A DNA stretch of 8,892 bases from Candidatus Woesearchaeota archaeon (GCA_030751555.1 JASMFX010000110.1:1-8892); one strand, 5' to 3'; counted from the stretch's first letter, positions 1 through 5,448 are shown. Translations and numbers: made by a program. The notes: generated by a model from the letters alone, not told the origin.

Positions 1-120
1 AAACATACTTCCCTTAATCATATTACTCCAGCAGAAGCTGCTGGAATCTTCCTCCAACTCCAAAGAAATAGATTCCTATCACTCATAGAAAAATATCAAC
101 CCATAATTAGAGCTTCATAG
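1..120 (+). CDS. Probable transposase/integrase, C-terminal fragment (5' end outside window)
   Basis: Frame 1 is open from the window edge to a TAG at 118-120 and encodes 39 residues. Near the start it reads HTSLNHITPAEAAGI, which resembles the end of the DDE catalytic domain in IS-type transposases and integrases, where a conserved H-x-S-L-N-x-x-T-P-A-E-x-A-G-I stretch follows the last catalytic Glu. The rest is a basic/hydrophobic tail with a plausible terminal helix. The catalytic triad would lie upstream, so family and activity cannot be judged. No terminal inverted repeat can be confirmed in 121-150 because the other end is not visible. The reading frame ends only 35 bases before the RNase P RNA TATA box, so a mobile-element end probably abuts that promoter. 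Identification rests on one short motif and is moderate; a host integrase is the alternative. Confidence 0.55.
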   Translation, partial: KHTSLNHITPAEAAGIFLQLQRNRFLSLIEKYQPIIRAS

Positions 121-154
121 CACCGATAAATTAACAGTGTCGAGGAAGGAAACC

Positions 155-162
155 TTTATATA
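155..162 (+). promoter_or_regulatory. TATA box of the RNase P RNA gene
   Basis: TTTATATA preceded by a purine-rich BRE-like GGAAACC. Its first base lies 30 bases before position 185, where the P1 helix of the RNase P RNA begins, which is the usual archaeal TATA-to-start distance. Confidence 0.75.
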
Positions 163-184
163 CCACAATTAACCACTATTTTGT

Positions 185-522
185 ATTGGTAGGATACTTA
201 GCGCGGGCCTTTGGCTCAGGAAAGTCCACCCACCGTGAAAGAGCACTCAAGTTGAGGTTCAGTAATGGACGGCTCTGTATCAGAAACGAGACCACTTACA
301 AAGAGAATGATGTTGTGAAGTCTCCAGTGATGGAGATGAGTTAACCAACAGACGTTTTTGTAAGAACGGATGAAACGCTACATACCTGCTCGGTGCAAGC
401 TTTAAGCGCTTAGTTTAATGCTAAGAAGGAGTATCAGTTATACATATAACTTATGTTTCCTAAGCCTTCAACGGTCAGGGAAGCAAATGGCTCCTACAGA
501 AGGTGGCTTATTTCCTACCAAT
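185..522 (+). ncRNA. rnpB: RNase P RNA
   Basis: Catalytic RNA of ribonuclease P, which removes 5' leaders from pre-tRNAs. The ends are set by a perfect 10-bp P1 helix, 185-194 paired with 513-522. The universal core is visible: CAGGAAAGTCC at 217-227 (CR-I) and ACAGAAGGTGGCTTA at 496-510 (CR-V). These form the P4 helix: 222-224 pairs with 507-509 and 226-230 with 502-506, leaving T225 as the conserved bulged uridine. GATGAAACGCTA around 370-381 and CGGTGCAAG around 391-399 fit the other conserved core strands. About 338 nt is normal for archaea. It has its own TATA box upstream and a T-rich tract directly downstream, and secG starts 16 bases later. The fine boundaries (a base or two either side) are inferred from P1. 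Confidence 0.95.
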
Positions 523-523
523 A

Positions 524-533
524 TTTTTATTTT
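524..533 (+). terminator. T-rich tract after RNase P RNA
   Basis: TTTTTATTTT follows the closing P1 strand directly, as expected for archaeal T-tract termination. It ends only 5 bases before the secG start codon, so termination here must be incomplete or secG must have its own promoter. Confidence 0.45.
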
Positions 534-538
534 CAAAA

Positions 539-712
539 ATGGCAAACGACAGAATAACCATGCCCACATCGACAGCAGGCATTACTAGATACTTTGATGA
601 CTATAAATCAAAGATTGAGTTTAAGCCAGGCCATATTATAGTTCTAACCATTTTAGTTATTATTGTGATTATTCTATTGCATATCTACGGAAAATCATTG
701 TTAGGTGCATAA
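539..712 (+). CDS. secG: Preprotein translocase subunit SecG (Sec61-beta homologue)
   Basis: Small tail-anchored subunit of the SecYEG translocon in the cytoplasmic membrane, 57 residues. The N-terminal cytosolic part has the family pattern MPTSTAGITRYFDDY (residues about 7-21), a short K-I-x-F-K-P linker, and one C-terminal transmembrane helix (about residues 31-51, GHIIVLTILVIIVIILL then HIY). Length and order match archaeal Sec61-beta proteins. The ATG at 539 is chosen because the family starts close to the P-T/S-S-x-A-G motif; an upstream in-frame GTG at 503 would lie inside the conserved 3' strand of the RNase P RNA. No Shine-Dalgarno motif is seen. The stop lies one base before the nac ATG, so both are probably cotranscribed. 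Whether transcripts come from the rnpB promoter or from a cryptic one inside rnpB is not resolved. Confidence 0.9.
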   Translation: MANDRITMPTSTAGITRYFDDYKSKIEFKPGHIIVLTILVIIVIILLHIYGKSLLGA

Positions 713-713
713 G

Positions 714-1055
714 ATGTTCCCAGGAATGAATCCAAGAAAAATGCAGCAAATGATGAAGAAAATGGGTATTGCCCAGCAGGACATTGAGGCAACCCAGGTT
801 ATTATAAAAACTGCTGAGAAAAATCTTATTATCAACAATCCTCAAGTAGCTAAAGTTAACATGATGGGCCAGGAAACCTTTCAAGTTGTTGGTGAAGTTG
901 AAGAGCAAGACACTGACACGAGTCCAACAATCAATGAAGAAGACATAAAAACAGTCATGGAACAAGGAAAGGTTTCAGAAGAACAAGCAAAGGAAGCAAT
1001 CGAATCAGCTAATGGTGATCTGGCAGAAGCCATACTTTCTCTGCAGAAAGAATAA
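714..1055 (+). CDS. nac: Nascent polypeptide-associated complex protein (archaeal NAC, alpha-type)
   Basis: Homodimeric ribosome-associated chaperone that binds nascent chains at the exit tunnel; archaea have only the alpha-like form. The 113-residue product starts MFPGMNPRKMQQMMKKMGI, the hallmark archaeal N-terminus. A NAC domain follows (about 9-62, with a beta-strand stretch ending FQVVGEVEE), then an acidic linker and a C-terminal UBA domain (about 73-113) with VSEEQAKEAIESANGDLAEAI. The ATG at 714 is preferred over an in-frame GTG at 705, which would overlap the secG stop and add residues absent from the family. It follows secG by one base, coupling a translocon subunit with a nascent-chain factor. 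Both act at the ribosome exit, which gives the pair functional sense. Confidence 0.95.
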   Translation: MFPGMNPRKMQQMMKKMGIAQQDIEATQVIIKTAEKNLIINNPQVAKVNMMGQETFQVVGEVEEQDTDTSPTINEEDIKTVMEQGKVSEEQAKEAIESANGDLAEAILSLQKE

Positions 1056-1057
1056 GG

Positions 1058-1065
1058 TTTAAAAA
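1058..1065 (+). promoter_or_regulatory. Candidate TATA box for the paired unknown genes
   Basis: TTTAAAAA begins 31 bases before the ATG at 1089. No Shine-Dalgarno motif lies between, so transcription would start at or next to the start codon (leaderless). It is inferred from spacing and composition only. Confidence 0.45.
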
Positions 1066-1088
1066 GTTGTATTGCTTATATTACTTAT

Positions 1089-1562
1089 ATGAGATCATTC
1101 GAGGAGTATAGAAAAAGAGCTGTCAAAAACCTGCATATCGCGGACCATATGATTTACATGACCTACAATGTTGTTAAAGATCCTAAAATACTAGTCTCTA
1201 TCATGGAGAATGTATTCTTGGCAGCAAGTAATGCAATCACCGCGGTTTTACACTTTGAATACACATACAAAAACATACCCTCAGTGCCTGAGGGATTCGA
1301 AACTAAGTTTATGCTGTTTAAACATGAGTGTGCTGAAAAGTGTGGAGTAGATGCTTCATACCTCAAAACGATTAGAATGTTAAAAGATACAATCATTGAA
1401 CACAGAACAAGCCCTGTAGAGTTTAGACGAAAGGATAAATACGTAATCTGTGGAGACAACTACAAAATGAAAGTCATTGGTATTGAAGATATTAAAGAGT
1501 ACATACGCACAATTAAAGAATTTATGAATCTAACAGATAATATTCTACTAAAAAATGCCTGA
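1089..1562 (+). CDS. Unknown helical protein A (paralogue of the next gene)
   Basis: I do not recognise this 157-residue protein. It is predominantly helical, soluble-looking, with no signal peptide or membrane segment. Visible landmarks are an N-terminal amphipathic helix with ADHMIY (18-23), DPKIL (31-35), two cysteines in ECAEKCG (80-86), EFRR (111-114), a short strand-like KYVICGDNYKMKVIG (117-131), and a final helix DIKEYIRTIKEFM (134-146). The next gene has the same landmarks at nearly the same spacing (DH to EFRR 92 versus 91 residues, EFRR to K-x-F-M 32 versus 31), so the two look like diverged duplicates. The reading frames overlap by 8 bases. A candidate leaderless TATA box lies at 1058-1065. 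The fold recalls small helical bundles such as HEPN, but no canonical R-x4-6-H motif is present at a matching place in both, so no function is assigned. Confidence 0.85.
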   Translation: MRSFEEYRKRAVKNLHIADHMIYMTYNVVKDPKILVSIMENVFLAASNAITAVLHFEYTYKNIPSVPEGFETKFMLFKHECAEKCGVDASYLKTIRMLKDTIIEHRTSPVEFRRKDKYVICGDNYKMKVIGIEDIKEYIRTIKEFMNLTDNILLKNA

Positions 1563-2013
1563 ATTTATAGAAAATGCAAAAGAAGAACTAAAGAGAGTAG
1601 ACCATTTAATCTATGTTAGTTTAAAATATACAAGAACCGTGGATGTTCTTAAAAGCATTATCCAAAGACTATTGAACTGCTTTGACTTTGTTATTGAAGG
1701 CCTATTACAAGAGGCTGAGGACAACAATAAAATTGAAGCAACCCCCACAAGCCCAGGAGTAAAATGCGAAGTACTACAAAAACTCTACTCAAAGGAAAAA
1801 ACATTACATAATTATTGTTCTTTCTATCTCTTGTTAAGAAGAATAAACCGTGCTGAGTTTGAGCGTGCCAGAGAATTTAGAAGACACGTCACTATGACAG
1901 CAAATGTAGACCAAAAACTTGTTGAGGTAAACATTGATATCATCACAGATTATTTTAAACGAGTTAAACTTTTTATGGGTTATATTAATGAAAGTTTAGT
2001 TAAGGAAGGTTAG
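1555..2013 (+). CDS. Unknown helical protein B (paralogue of the previous gene)
   Basis: I do not recognise this 152-residue protein. It starts with ATG at 1555 inside the end of gene A (8-base overlap), implying translational coupling and joint production. Landmarks shared with A are VDHLIY (15-20), VDVLKSII (29-36), EFRR (107-110) and a C-terminal helix with ITDYFKRVKLFM (130-141). The middle region differs: a polar loop N-N-K-I-E-A-T-P-T-S-P-G (57-68) and a helix with LRRINRAEFERAREFRRH (94-111) rich in Arg. No membrane or secretion signal is seen. Co-translation plus similarity suggests a heteromer of related subunits, which is inference. The last codons and the stop lie in the left arm of the long inverted repeat at 2004-2127, so translation termination and RNA folding may interact. 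The reading frame is real by length, coding character and paralogy. Confidence 0.85.
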   Translation: MPEFIENAKEELKRVDHLIYVSLKYTRTVDVLKSIIQRLLNCFDFVIEGLLQEAEDNNKIEATPTSPGVKCEVLQKLYSKEKTLHNYCSFYLLLRRINRAEFERAREFRRHVTMTANVDQKLVEVNIDIITDYFKRVKLFMGYINESLVKEG

Positions 2014-2127
2014 GTTACCATCGGTGGTGATGCTGGCGCCGATGCGGACCTTAAGCCACCGCAGGTGGCTTAAAATAGGGCCGGGCCCAGCATCACCACA
2101 TTTATAGAATTGGTAACCAACCCTTCT
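2004..2127. repeat. Long GC-rich imperfect inverted repeat; possible structured RNA or palindromic mobile repeat
   Basis: The element folds into one rod. The outer stem is 2004-2020 with 2111-2127, including a perfect GGTTACCA/TGGTAACC core, two mismatches and one G-T pair. An asymmetric loop follows, then a perfect 13-bp stem (2024-2036 with 2087-2099), a 2x2 loop, CCG/CGG (2039-2041 with 2082-2084), an irregular interior, and a perfect 10-bp apical stem (2051-2060 with 2064-2073) with a GCA loop. Bases 2024-2099 hold 48 G or C of 76, far above the surrounding AT-rich DNA, as is usual for structured archaeal RNAs. The left arm overlaps the stop of gene B. No T-tract follows. It matches no RNA family I can name. 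Options are a 3' UTR structure, an independent small RNA, or a MITE-like repeat. Confidence 0.7.
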
Positions 2128-2137
2128 AGGAGTAACA

Positions 2138-2144
2138 TTTATAA
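2138..2144 (+). promoter_or_regulatory. TATA box of tRNA-His
   Basis: TTTATAA begins 32 bases before the encoded G(-1) of tRNA-His at 2170. This is the same geometry as at rnpB. Confidence 0.7.
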
Positions 2145-2169
2145 GCAAATATCTTATTCTTAGAGCTAT

Positions 2170-2243
2170 GGTGGCAATGGTGTAACCTGGCAGCATAACA
2201 GACTGTGGCTCTGTTGGCGCGGGTTCAAATCCCGCTTGTCACC
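2170..2243 (+). tRNA. tRNA-His (anticodon GTG)
   Basis: The cloverleaf closes fully: acceptor GTGGCAA (2171-2177) with TTGTCAC (2236-2242), D stem GTGT/GCAT, anticodon stem ACAGA/TCTGT with loop CTGTGGC giving anticodon GTG, and T stem GCGGG/CCCGC with loop TTCAAAT. The His identity element is encoded: an extra G(-1) at 2170 faces discriminator C73 at 2243. No intron and no encoded CCA, so CCA is added after transcription. A T-tract follows directly. Confidence 0.96.
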
Positions 2244-2244
2244 C

Positions 2245-2249
2245 TTTTT
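2245..2249 (+). terminator. T-tract after tRNA-His
   Basis: TTTTT starts two bases after C73 and is followed by further T-rich sequence to about 2265, typical of archaeal termination after a tRNA. Confidence 0.55.
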
Positions 2250-2340
2250 ATTCTTCATTATCTTTCCCACACCCCTAGGGGGTTGGCCACTTAAAAAACC
2301 AGTAAGTATTCCTTAGTTTCATCGCTACGCTCTGAAACAA
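2250..2340. other. Intergenic region with palindrome and inverted repeat upstream of the ribosomal operon
   Basis: No gene is seen. It holds the palindrome CCCCTAGGGG (2272-2281) and an inverted repeat GTTTCA (2316-2321) / TGAAAC (2333-2338) with an 11-base spacer, placed just upstream of the rpsM BRE/TATA region. The second could be a regulator-binding site; no known motif is recognised. Confidence 0.4.
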
Positions 2341-2344
2341 AACC

Positions 2345-2351
2345 TTTATAA
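2345..2351 (+). promoter_or_regulatory. TATA box of the ribosomal protein/RNA polymerase operon
   Basis: TTTATAA preceded by BRE-like AAAACC, the best promoter-like match ahead of rpsM. Transcription would start near 2375, leaving a leader of about 60 bases. A weaker alternative, TTAAAA at 2402-2407, would give an almost leaderless rpsM mRNA. Confidence 0.65.
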
Positions 2352-2434
2352 ACCCTCTTGGAATCCCTATTAGAAAGCCCGAGTTCACGCGCCTGTTAGG
2401 GTTAAAACGTGTGATATTTCTGGCATTTCGTAAT

Positions 2435-2911
2435 ATGACTGAACAAAAAATCAAGCATTTAGTAAGAATTGCTAACACAGATCTTATAGGGACTAAAGCA
2501 GTGTTATATGCTATGCGAAAAATTAAGGGAGTAAATTATATGTTCGCTAATATGGCACTGAATATTGCAAATATTAATACAGCAAAAAAAACCGGGACCC
2601 TTTCTGATGAAGACATTAAAAAAATTGATGATATTATAAAAAATCCTCAAAAATATGATGTGCCTTCTTGGATGTTAAACAGAAGAAAAGACTTTGAAAC
2701 AGGAGAAGATAAGCATATCCTAACAGGAGACATAGATTTTGTAAATTCACTGGATATTAAAAGATTGAGGAAGATCAAATCCTACAGAGGGTTAAGACAT
2801 GGATCTGGACATCCAGTGCGTGGTCAAAGAACAAAGTCTAACTTTAGAAAATCCAAATCAAAAGGAAAAAGCACGCTTGGCGTACAGCGTAAAGCAATAA
2901 AGAAAGGATAG
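2435..2911 (+). CDS. rpsM: Small-subunit ribosomal protein uS13
   Basis: Head protein of the 30S subunit contacting uL5 across the intersubunit bridge and the P-site tRNA through its basic tail. The 158-residue product has the archaeal N-terminus LVRIANTDLIGTK, a helix-two-turn-helix centre (GTLSDEDIKKIDDII, about 54-68), and the C-terminal signature SYRGLRHGSGHPVRGQRT (about 115-132) followed by a Lys/Arg/Ser tail ending GVQRK...KKG. Length is slightly above the usual 145-155. ATG 2435 is chosen because family members begin a few residues before the L-V-R-I-A motif; an in-frame GTG at 2411 would add eight hydrophobic residues not expected in the family. It is the first gene of the operon, and rpsD follows after 4 bases. 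Confidence 0.95.
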   Translation: MTEQKIKHLVRIANTDLIGTKAVLYAMRKIKGVNYMFANMALNIANINTAKKTGTLSDEDIKKIDDIIKNPQKYDVPSWMLNRRKDFETGEDKHILTGDIDFVNSLDIKRLRKIKSYRGLRHGSGHPVRGQRTKSNFRKSKSKGKSTLGVQRKAIKKG

Positions 2912-2915
2912 AACA

Positions 2916-3527
2916 ATGGGAGATCCAAAAAAACAAAGAAAAAAGTATGATACACCTAATCATCCCTGGGAAAAAACAAGGATAGAAGAAGAAAAGATTA
3001 TTCTTAAAGAGTTTGGTTTAAAGAATAAAAAAGAAATCTGGAAGATGAAGTCTCAGCTAAAAAACATAACTGCTCAAATTAAACAATTAATAGGAATGCC
3101 TGCAGAAAAGTCAGAGCTACTTAAAGGAAAATTGCAAAAAAAGTTAGTGACTCTAGGTTTAATTGAACAATCTACTCCTATCGAAGATGCGATGAATCTC
3201 TCTGTCAACGATTTAATGAAAAGAAGATTGCAAACCCTTGTACTAAAAAAAGGCCTAGCAAGATCTATAGATCAATCTCGACAATTCATTACACATGAAC
3301 ACATCAGTGTAAGTGGGAAAAAGATAACTGCTCCTGCATACCTCGTCCATATTGGAGAGGAATCTACCATAAGCTTTGCATCAAACTCAGGGTTAAACAG
3401 TGCAGATCACCCTGAAAGAATACAAGAAGCTCCAATAAAAGCTGGGAAGAAAACGGTAAAGAAAGAAAAACCAAAAGCAGAAAAGACAAAGGAGAAAGCT
3501 GATAAACCAAAGGAGAAAAAAGAATGA
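2916..3527 (+). CDS. rpsD: Small-subunit ribosomal protein uS4
   Basis: Primary 16S rRNA-binding protein of the 30S body that nucleates assembly. Residues 1-20 are the archaeal-type N-terminus ([19 protein letters not shown]), then a helical domain, and the S4 RNA-binding domain at about 103-155 ([30 protein letters not shown], then P-A-Y-L-V). At 203 residues it is longer than typical archaeal uS4 (about 160-185); the excess is a low-complexity Lys/Glu tail at 171-203. It starts 4 bases after rpsM, and its stop codon overlaps the rpsK start in ATGA. The C-terminal codons also contain a purine-rich GGAG at 3512-3515 that could serve as Shine-Dalgarno for rpsK. Confidence 0.95.
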   Translation: MGDPKKQRKKYDTPNHPWEKTRIEEEKIILKEFGLKNKKEIWKMKSQLKNITAQIKQLIGMPAEKSELLKGKLQKKLVTLGLIEQSTPIEDAMNLSVNDLMKRRLQTLVLKKGLARSIDQSRQFITHEHISVSGKKITAPAYLVHIGEESTISFASNSGLNSADHPERIQEAPIKAGKKTVKKEKPKAEKTKEKADKPKEKKE

Positions 3528-3925
3528 GAGAACAAAAGCCAATGAAGTGGGGCGTAGCCTATATTTATTCATCATATAATAACACAATCATCCATGTTAC
3601 AGATATAACAGGCAGTGAAACAATAGCAAGAGCATCTGGTGGTATGATGGTAAAAGCTGATAGACTTGAGAGTTCACCAACCGCAGCCATGTTAGCAGCT
3701 AAAAAAGCAGCAGAGATTGCTATGGATAAAGGAATAACAGGAATACATGTAAGAATAAGGGCACCTGGAGGCCATAATGGTCCAGAATCCCCTGGCCCTG
3801 GAGCACAAGCAGCCATTAGAGCACTCTCTAGAATGGGACTGCGTATAGGTATTATTGAGGATGTAACAGCACTTCCCCATGATGGCTGCAGAAAAAAAGG
3901 AGGAAAGCGAGGTCGAAGAGTATGA
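3524..3925 (+). CDS. rpsK: Small-subunit ribosomal protein uS11
   Basis: Platform protein of the 30S subunit that lines the mRNA exit region next to the anti-Shine-Dalgarno end of 16S rRNA. The 133-residue product shows [19 protein letters not shown] (9-27), GGMMVKADR (39-47), [14 protein letters not shown] (51-64), [23 protein letters not shown] (79-101), and the signature C-terminus [16 protein letters not shown]. The length is as expected. The ATG shares four bases with the uS4 stop (ATGA), and GGAG lies eight bases upstream, so this start is well supported. A second Met at residue 7 is possible but not favoured. The C-terminal codons supply a GAGGT motif (3909-3913) ahead of rpo3. Confidence 0.96.
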   Translation: MREQKPMKWGVAYIYSSYNNTIIHVTDITGSETIARASGGMMVKADRLESSPTAAMLAAKKAAEIAMDKGITGIHVRIRAPGGHNGPESPGPGAQAAIRALSRMGLRIGIIEDVTALPHDGCRKKGGKRGRRV

Positions 3926-4725
3926 TAGAGATAAACGTTATTGAATATGATAAAAAGCATGAAAAACTTTCTTTTATTTTAAAGAATGCAAATCCCGTAT
4001 TGGCAAACACTATAAGAAGACTGATCGTAGATAGCGTTCCAACAATGGCAATAGAGATTGTGGAGTTCAAGAAAAACAGTTCAGTGTTGTATGATGAAAT
4101 TGTTGCTCATAGACTAGGATTATTACCTTTAACTACAGATCTAAAATCATATATCCCTTTAGAGAAAAGCAAATTAGAAGATCCTTATGAGGATCCTCGG
4201 TGCACACTAAAACTAACACTCAGCGCTAAAGGACCTGGAGCGGTATATGCATCAGAAATCAAATCAAAGGATCCAAAGGTAAAACCTGTTTTTCCAAAAG
4301 TTCCCATTGTAAAATTGCTAAAGGGACAAGATATTGAATTGCAAGCTACAGCAGTCCTAGGTTATGGTAAGGCTCATGCTAAATGGTCTCCTGGACTAGC
4401 ATACTATAGGTATAAACCACATATTGAGATTGTAAAGCAAGTGACAAATCCAGATCAAGTTGTAAAATCCTGTCCAACTGTTTTTGAATCAAAAAATGGA
4501 AAATTACAGATTAACAAAGATAACCTGTTTGAGTGTAACACCCTTGATCAAGCAAGAGAAATAGCAAAACCTGAGGGAGCTATCAAACTTACTGAATCAG
4601 ACACTGAATTTATCTTCAAAATTGAATCATGGGGACAGTTGTCCTGCAAAGAGATACTGATAAAGGCAGTTGATTCATTTGATGAGCAAGTTGACTTGTT
4701 CATCGAGGAGATTAAAAAATCATGA
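3922..4725 (+). CDS. rpo3: DNA-directed RNA polymerase subunit Rpo3 (subunit D)
   Basis: Alpha-like assembly-platform subunit that heterodimerises with Rpo11. The 267-residue product has the N-terminal dimerisation segment with [24 protein letters not shown] (22-45), the HRLGLLPL motif (63-70), an insert domain about 85-215, [13 protein letters not shown] (154-166), and a C-terminal dimerisation stretch with [11 protein letters not shown] (230-240). Some archaea carry an Fe-S cluster bound by four Cys in the insert domain. Here only C184 and C205 remain in that area and no C-x2-C-x2-C cluster follows, so a cluster is unlikely. The start overlaps the uS11 stop (ATGA) with GAGGT at 3909-3913 as Shine-Dalgarno. 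A tRNA-Leu begins 10 bases after the stop. Confidence 0.95.
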   Translation: MIEINVIEYDKKHEKLSFILKNANPVLANTIRRLIVDSVPTMAIEIVEFKKNSSVLYDEIVAHRLGLLPLTTDLKSYIPLEKSKLEDPYEDPRCTLKLTLSAKGPGAVYASEIKSKDPKVKPVFPKVPIVKLLKGQDIELQATAVLGYGKAHAKWSPGLAYYRYKPHIEIVKQVTNPDQVVKSCPTVFESKNGKLQINKDNLFECNTLDQAREIAKPEGAIKLTESDTEFIFKIESWGQLSCKEILIKAVDSFDEQVDLFIEEIKKS

Positions 4726-4735
4726 TTTACTCCAG

Positions 4736-4819
4736 GCGGGAGTGCCGGAGTGGTCAAACGGGCTAGGTTGAGGGCCTAGTGGCTTAGTGCCTGCGCGAGT
4801 TCGAACCTCGTCTCCCGCA
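4736..4819 (+). tRNA. tRNA-Leu (anticodon GAG)
   Basis: An 84-base class II tRNA: acceptor GCGGGAG (4736-4742) with CTCCCGC (4812-4818), discriminator A at 4819, D stem CCG/CGG, anticodon stem CTAGG/CCTAG with loop TTGAGGG (anticodon GAG, reads CUC and CUU), a 15-base variable arm with a GGC/GCC stem, and T stem GCGAG/CTCGT with loop TTCGAAC. No intron, no encoded CCA. It lies between rpo3 and the eL18 block, a position I recall as occupied by a tRNA-Leu in halophilic archaea. Confidence 0.96.
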
Positions 4820-4827
4820 TTAAATAA
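4820..4827 (+). promoter_or_regulatory. Candidate TATA box for the PH-like membrane protein
   Basis: TTAAATAA abuts the 3' end of tRNA-Leu and starts 31 bases before the ATG at 4851, which would make that mRNA leaderless. The match is only fair; readthrough from the upstream operon is the alternative. Confidence 0.35.
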
Positions 4828-4850
4828 TAATTAACAGTCACTCCAAAAAA

Positions 4851-5447
4851 ATGAGTGATCAAAACACGATTCAACCAAATAAAAAAAAGGTGTTAATAAT
4901 CAGTGCTATAAAAGCACTCATCGCCTCCCTTGGAATACTAGCACTAATAGTATTCATGAATAAGATGGACATTTTCGGGATCTTTTTTGGTCTTGCAGAT
5001 GATTTCAATGTGAGCATTGAACCGACAACTGTTGCGATCTACGCAACTATTGGAATATTGCTTATAGCCATTGGCTATGTAATATATCAAACACTGTTGG
5101 TAAGCAGAAACAACATTCAGATAACCAATGATGCCCTTGTGATTACCACAACAAATGGTTTGAACAAGGAAACACTCAATGTTCCGCTGAATAACGTACA
5201 GTCGCTTACCTATGATGATAAGTCGATTGAATACAAGCTTTTGAAGATGTCAAGCATGACAGTTGCATTAACTGCCATGAGCAAAGAAAAAGTAACAATA
5301 AGTTTAATTGAGCACCCTGATGGAGTTTGCTCACAACTACAAAACACGATCAACCAGTTTCGAGCAAGAATGTATCAAAACATTAACCAACAAACACAAG
5401 AAACTGCACACACTCAAAGAGTCAGCAACATTATGGATGATTTTTAG
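4851..5447 (+). CDS. Two-TM membrane protein with bacterial PH-like (bPH2/YdbS-type) domain
   Basis: The 198-residue product has a Lys-rich N-terminus (11-13), two hydrophobic helices (about 14-36 and 62-84), and then a cytoplasmic-looking domain at about 86-172. It reads NIQITNDALVITTTNGLNKETLNVPLNNVQSL, then Y-K-L-L-K-M-S-S-M-T-V-A and VTISLIEHPDGVCSQLQNTI, the order seen in membrane-anchored bPH2 (DUF304) proteins: an 'I-T-x-x-x-L' strand, 'V-P-L-x-x-V-Q-S', a strand pair, and a final 'H/I-P-x-x-x-x-x-L-x-x-x-I' helix. The Gln/Asn-rich tail 173-198 looks disordered. Function in archaea is unknown; no enzymatic motif is seen. It sits between tRNA-Leu and eL18 inside a ribosomal operon, ends one base before the eL18 ATG, and may have its own promoter. 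Family call moderate, coding call firm. Confidence 0.75.
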   Translation: MSDQNTIQPNKKKVLIISAIKALIASLGILALIVFMNKMDIFGIFFGLADDFNVSIEPTTVAIYATIGILLIAIGYVIYQTLLVSRNNIQITNDALVITTTNGLNKETLNVPLNNVQSLTYDDKSIEYKLLKMSSMTVALTAMSKEKVTISLIEHPDGVCSQLQNTINQFRARMYQNINQQTQETAHTQRVSNIMDDF

Positions 5448-5448
5448 A

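Noticed and set aside
27..45. Inverted repeat TCCAGCA/TGCTGGA as an operator or element end
   Set aside because: It lies inside the transposase-like reading frame and can be explained by the codons for the TPAEAAGI motif.
503..538. N-terminal extension of SecG from the GTG at 503
   Set aside because: It would be encoded by the conserved CR-V and P1 strands of the RNase P RNA, and the extra residues are not part of the Sec61-beta family.
1089..2013. HEPN-type toxin pair
   Set aside because: Both proteins are small and helical and lie in tandem, but no R-x4-6-H catalytic motif occurs at a shared position, and no nucleotidyltransferase or antitoxin partner is adjacent.
2024..2100. H/ACA guide RNA: hairpin with an internal loop followed by ACA at 2098-2100
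   Set aside because: The upper stem base is about 24 bases from the ACA instead of the usual 14-16. The ACA overlaps the lower stem, and no K-turn or K-loop is visible in the upper stem.
1996..2196. 66-codon minus-strand frame across the inverted repeat
   Set aside because: It runs through the palindrome and into tRNA-His; openness is explained by the structured sequence and no family is recognised.
2272..2281. CCCCTAGGGG palindrome as a terminator hairpin for tRNA-Leu/His transcripts
   Set aside because: A perfect palindrome without spacer makes a poor hairpin, it is not followed by a T-tract, and the tRNA-His T-tract precedes it.
3565..3960. Open frame on the minus strand opposite rpsK
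   Set aside because: It lies opposite the well-conserved uS11 coding sequence, has no family resemblance and no promoter or ribosome-binding site.
5308..5448. 47-residue N-terminal extension of eL18 starting at 5308
   Set aside because: It lies within the end of the PH-like gene in another frame and lacks family similarity; the ATG at 5449 gives the canonical N-terminus.
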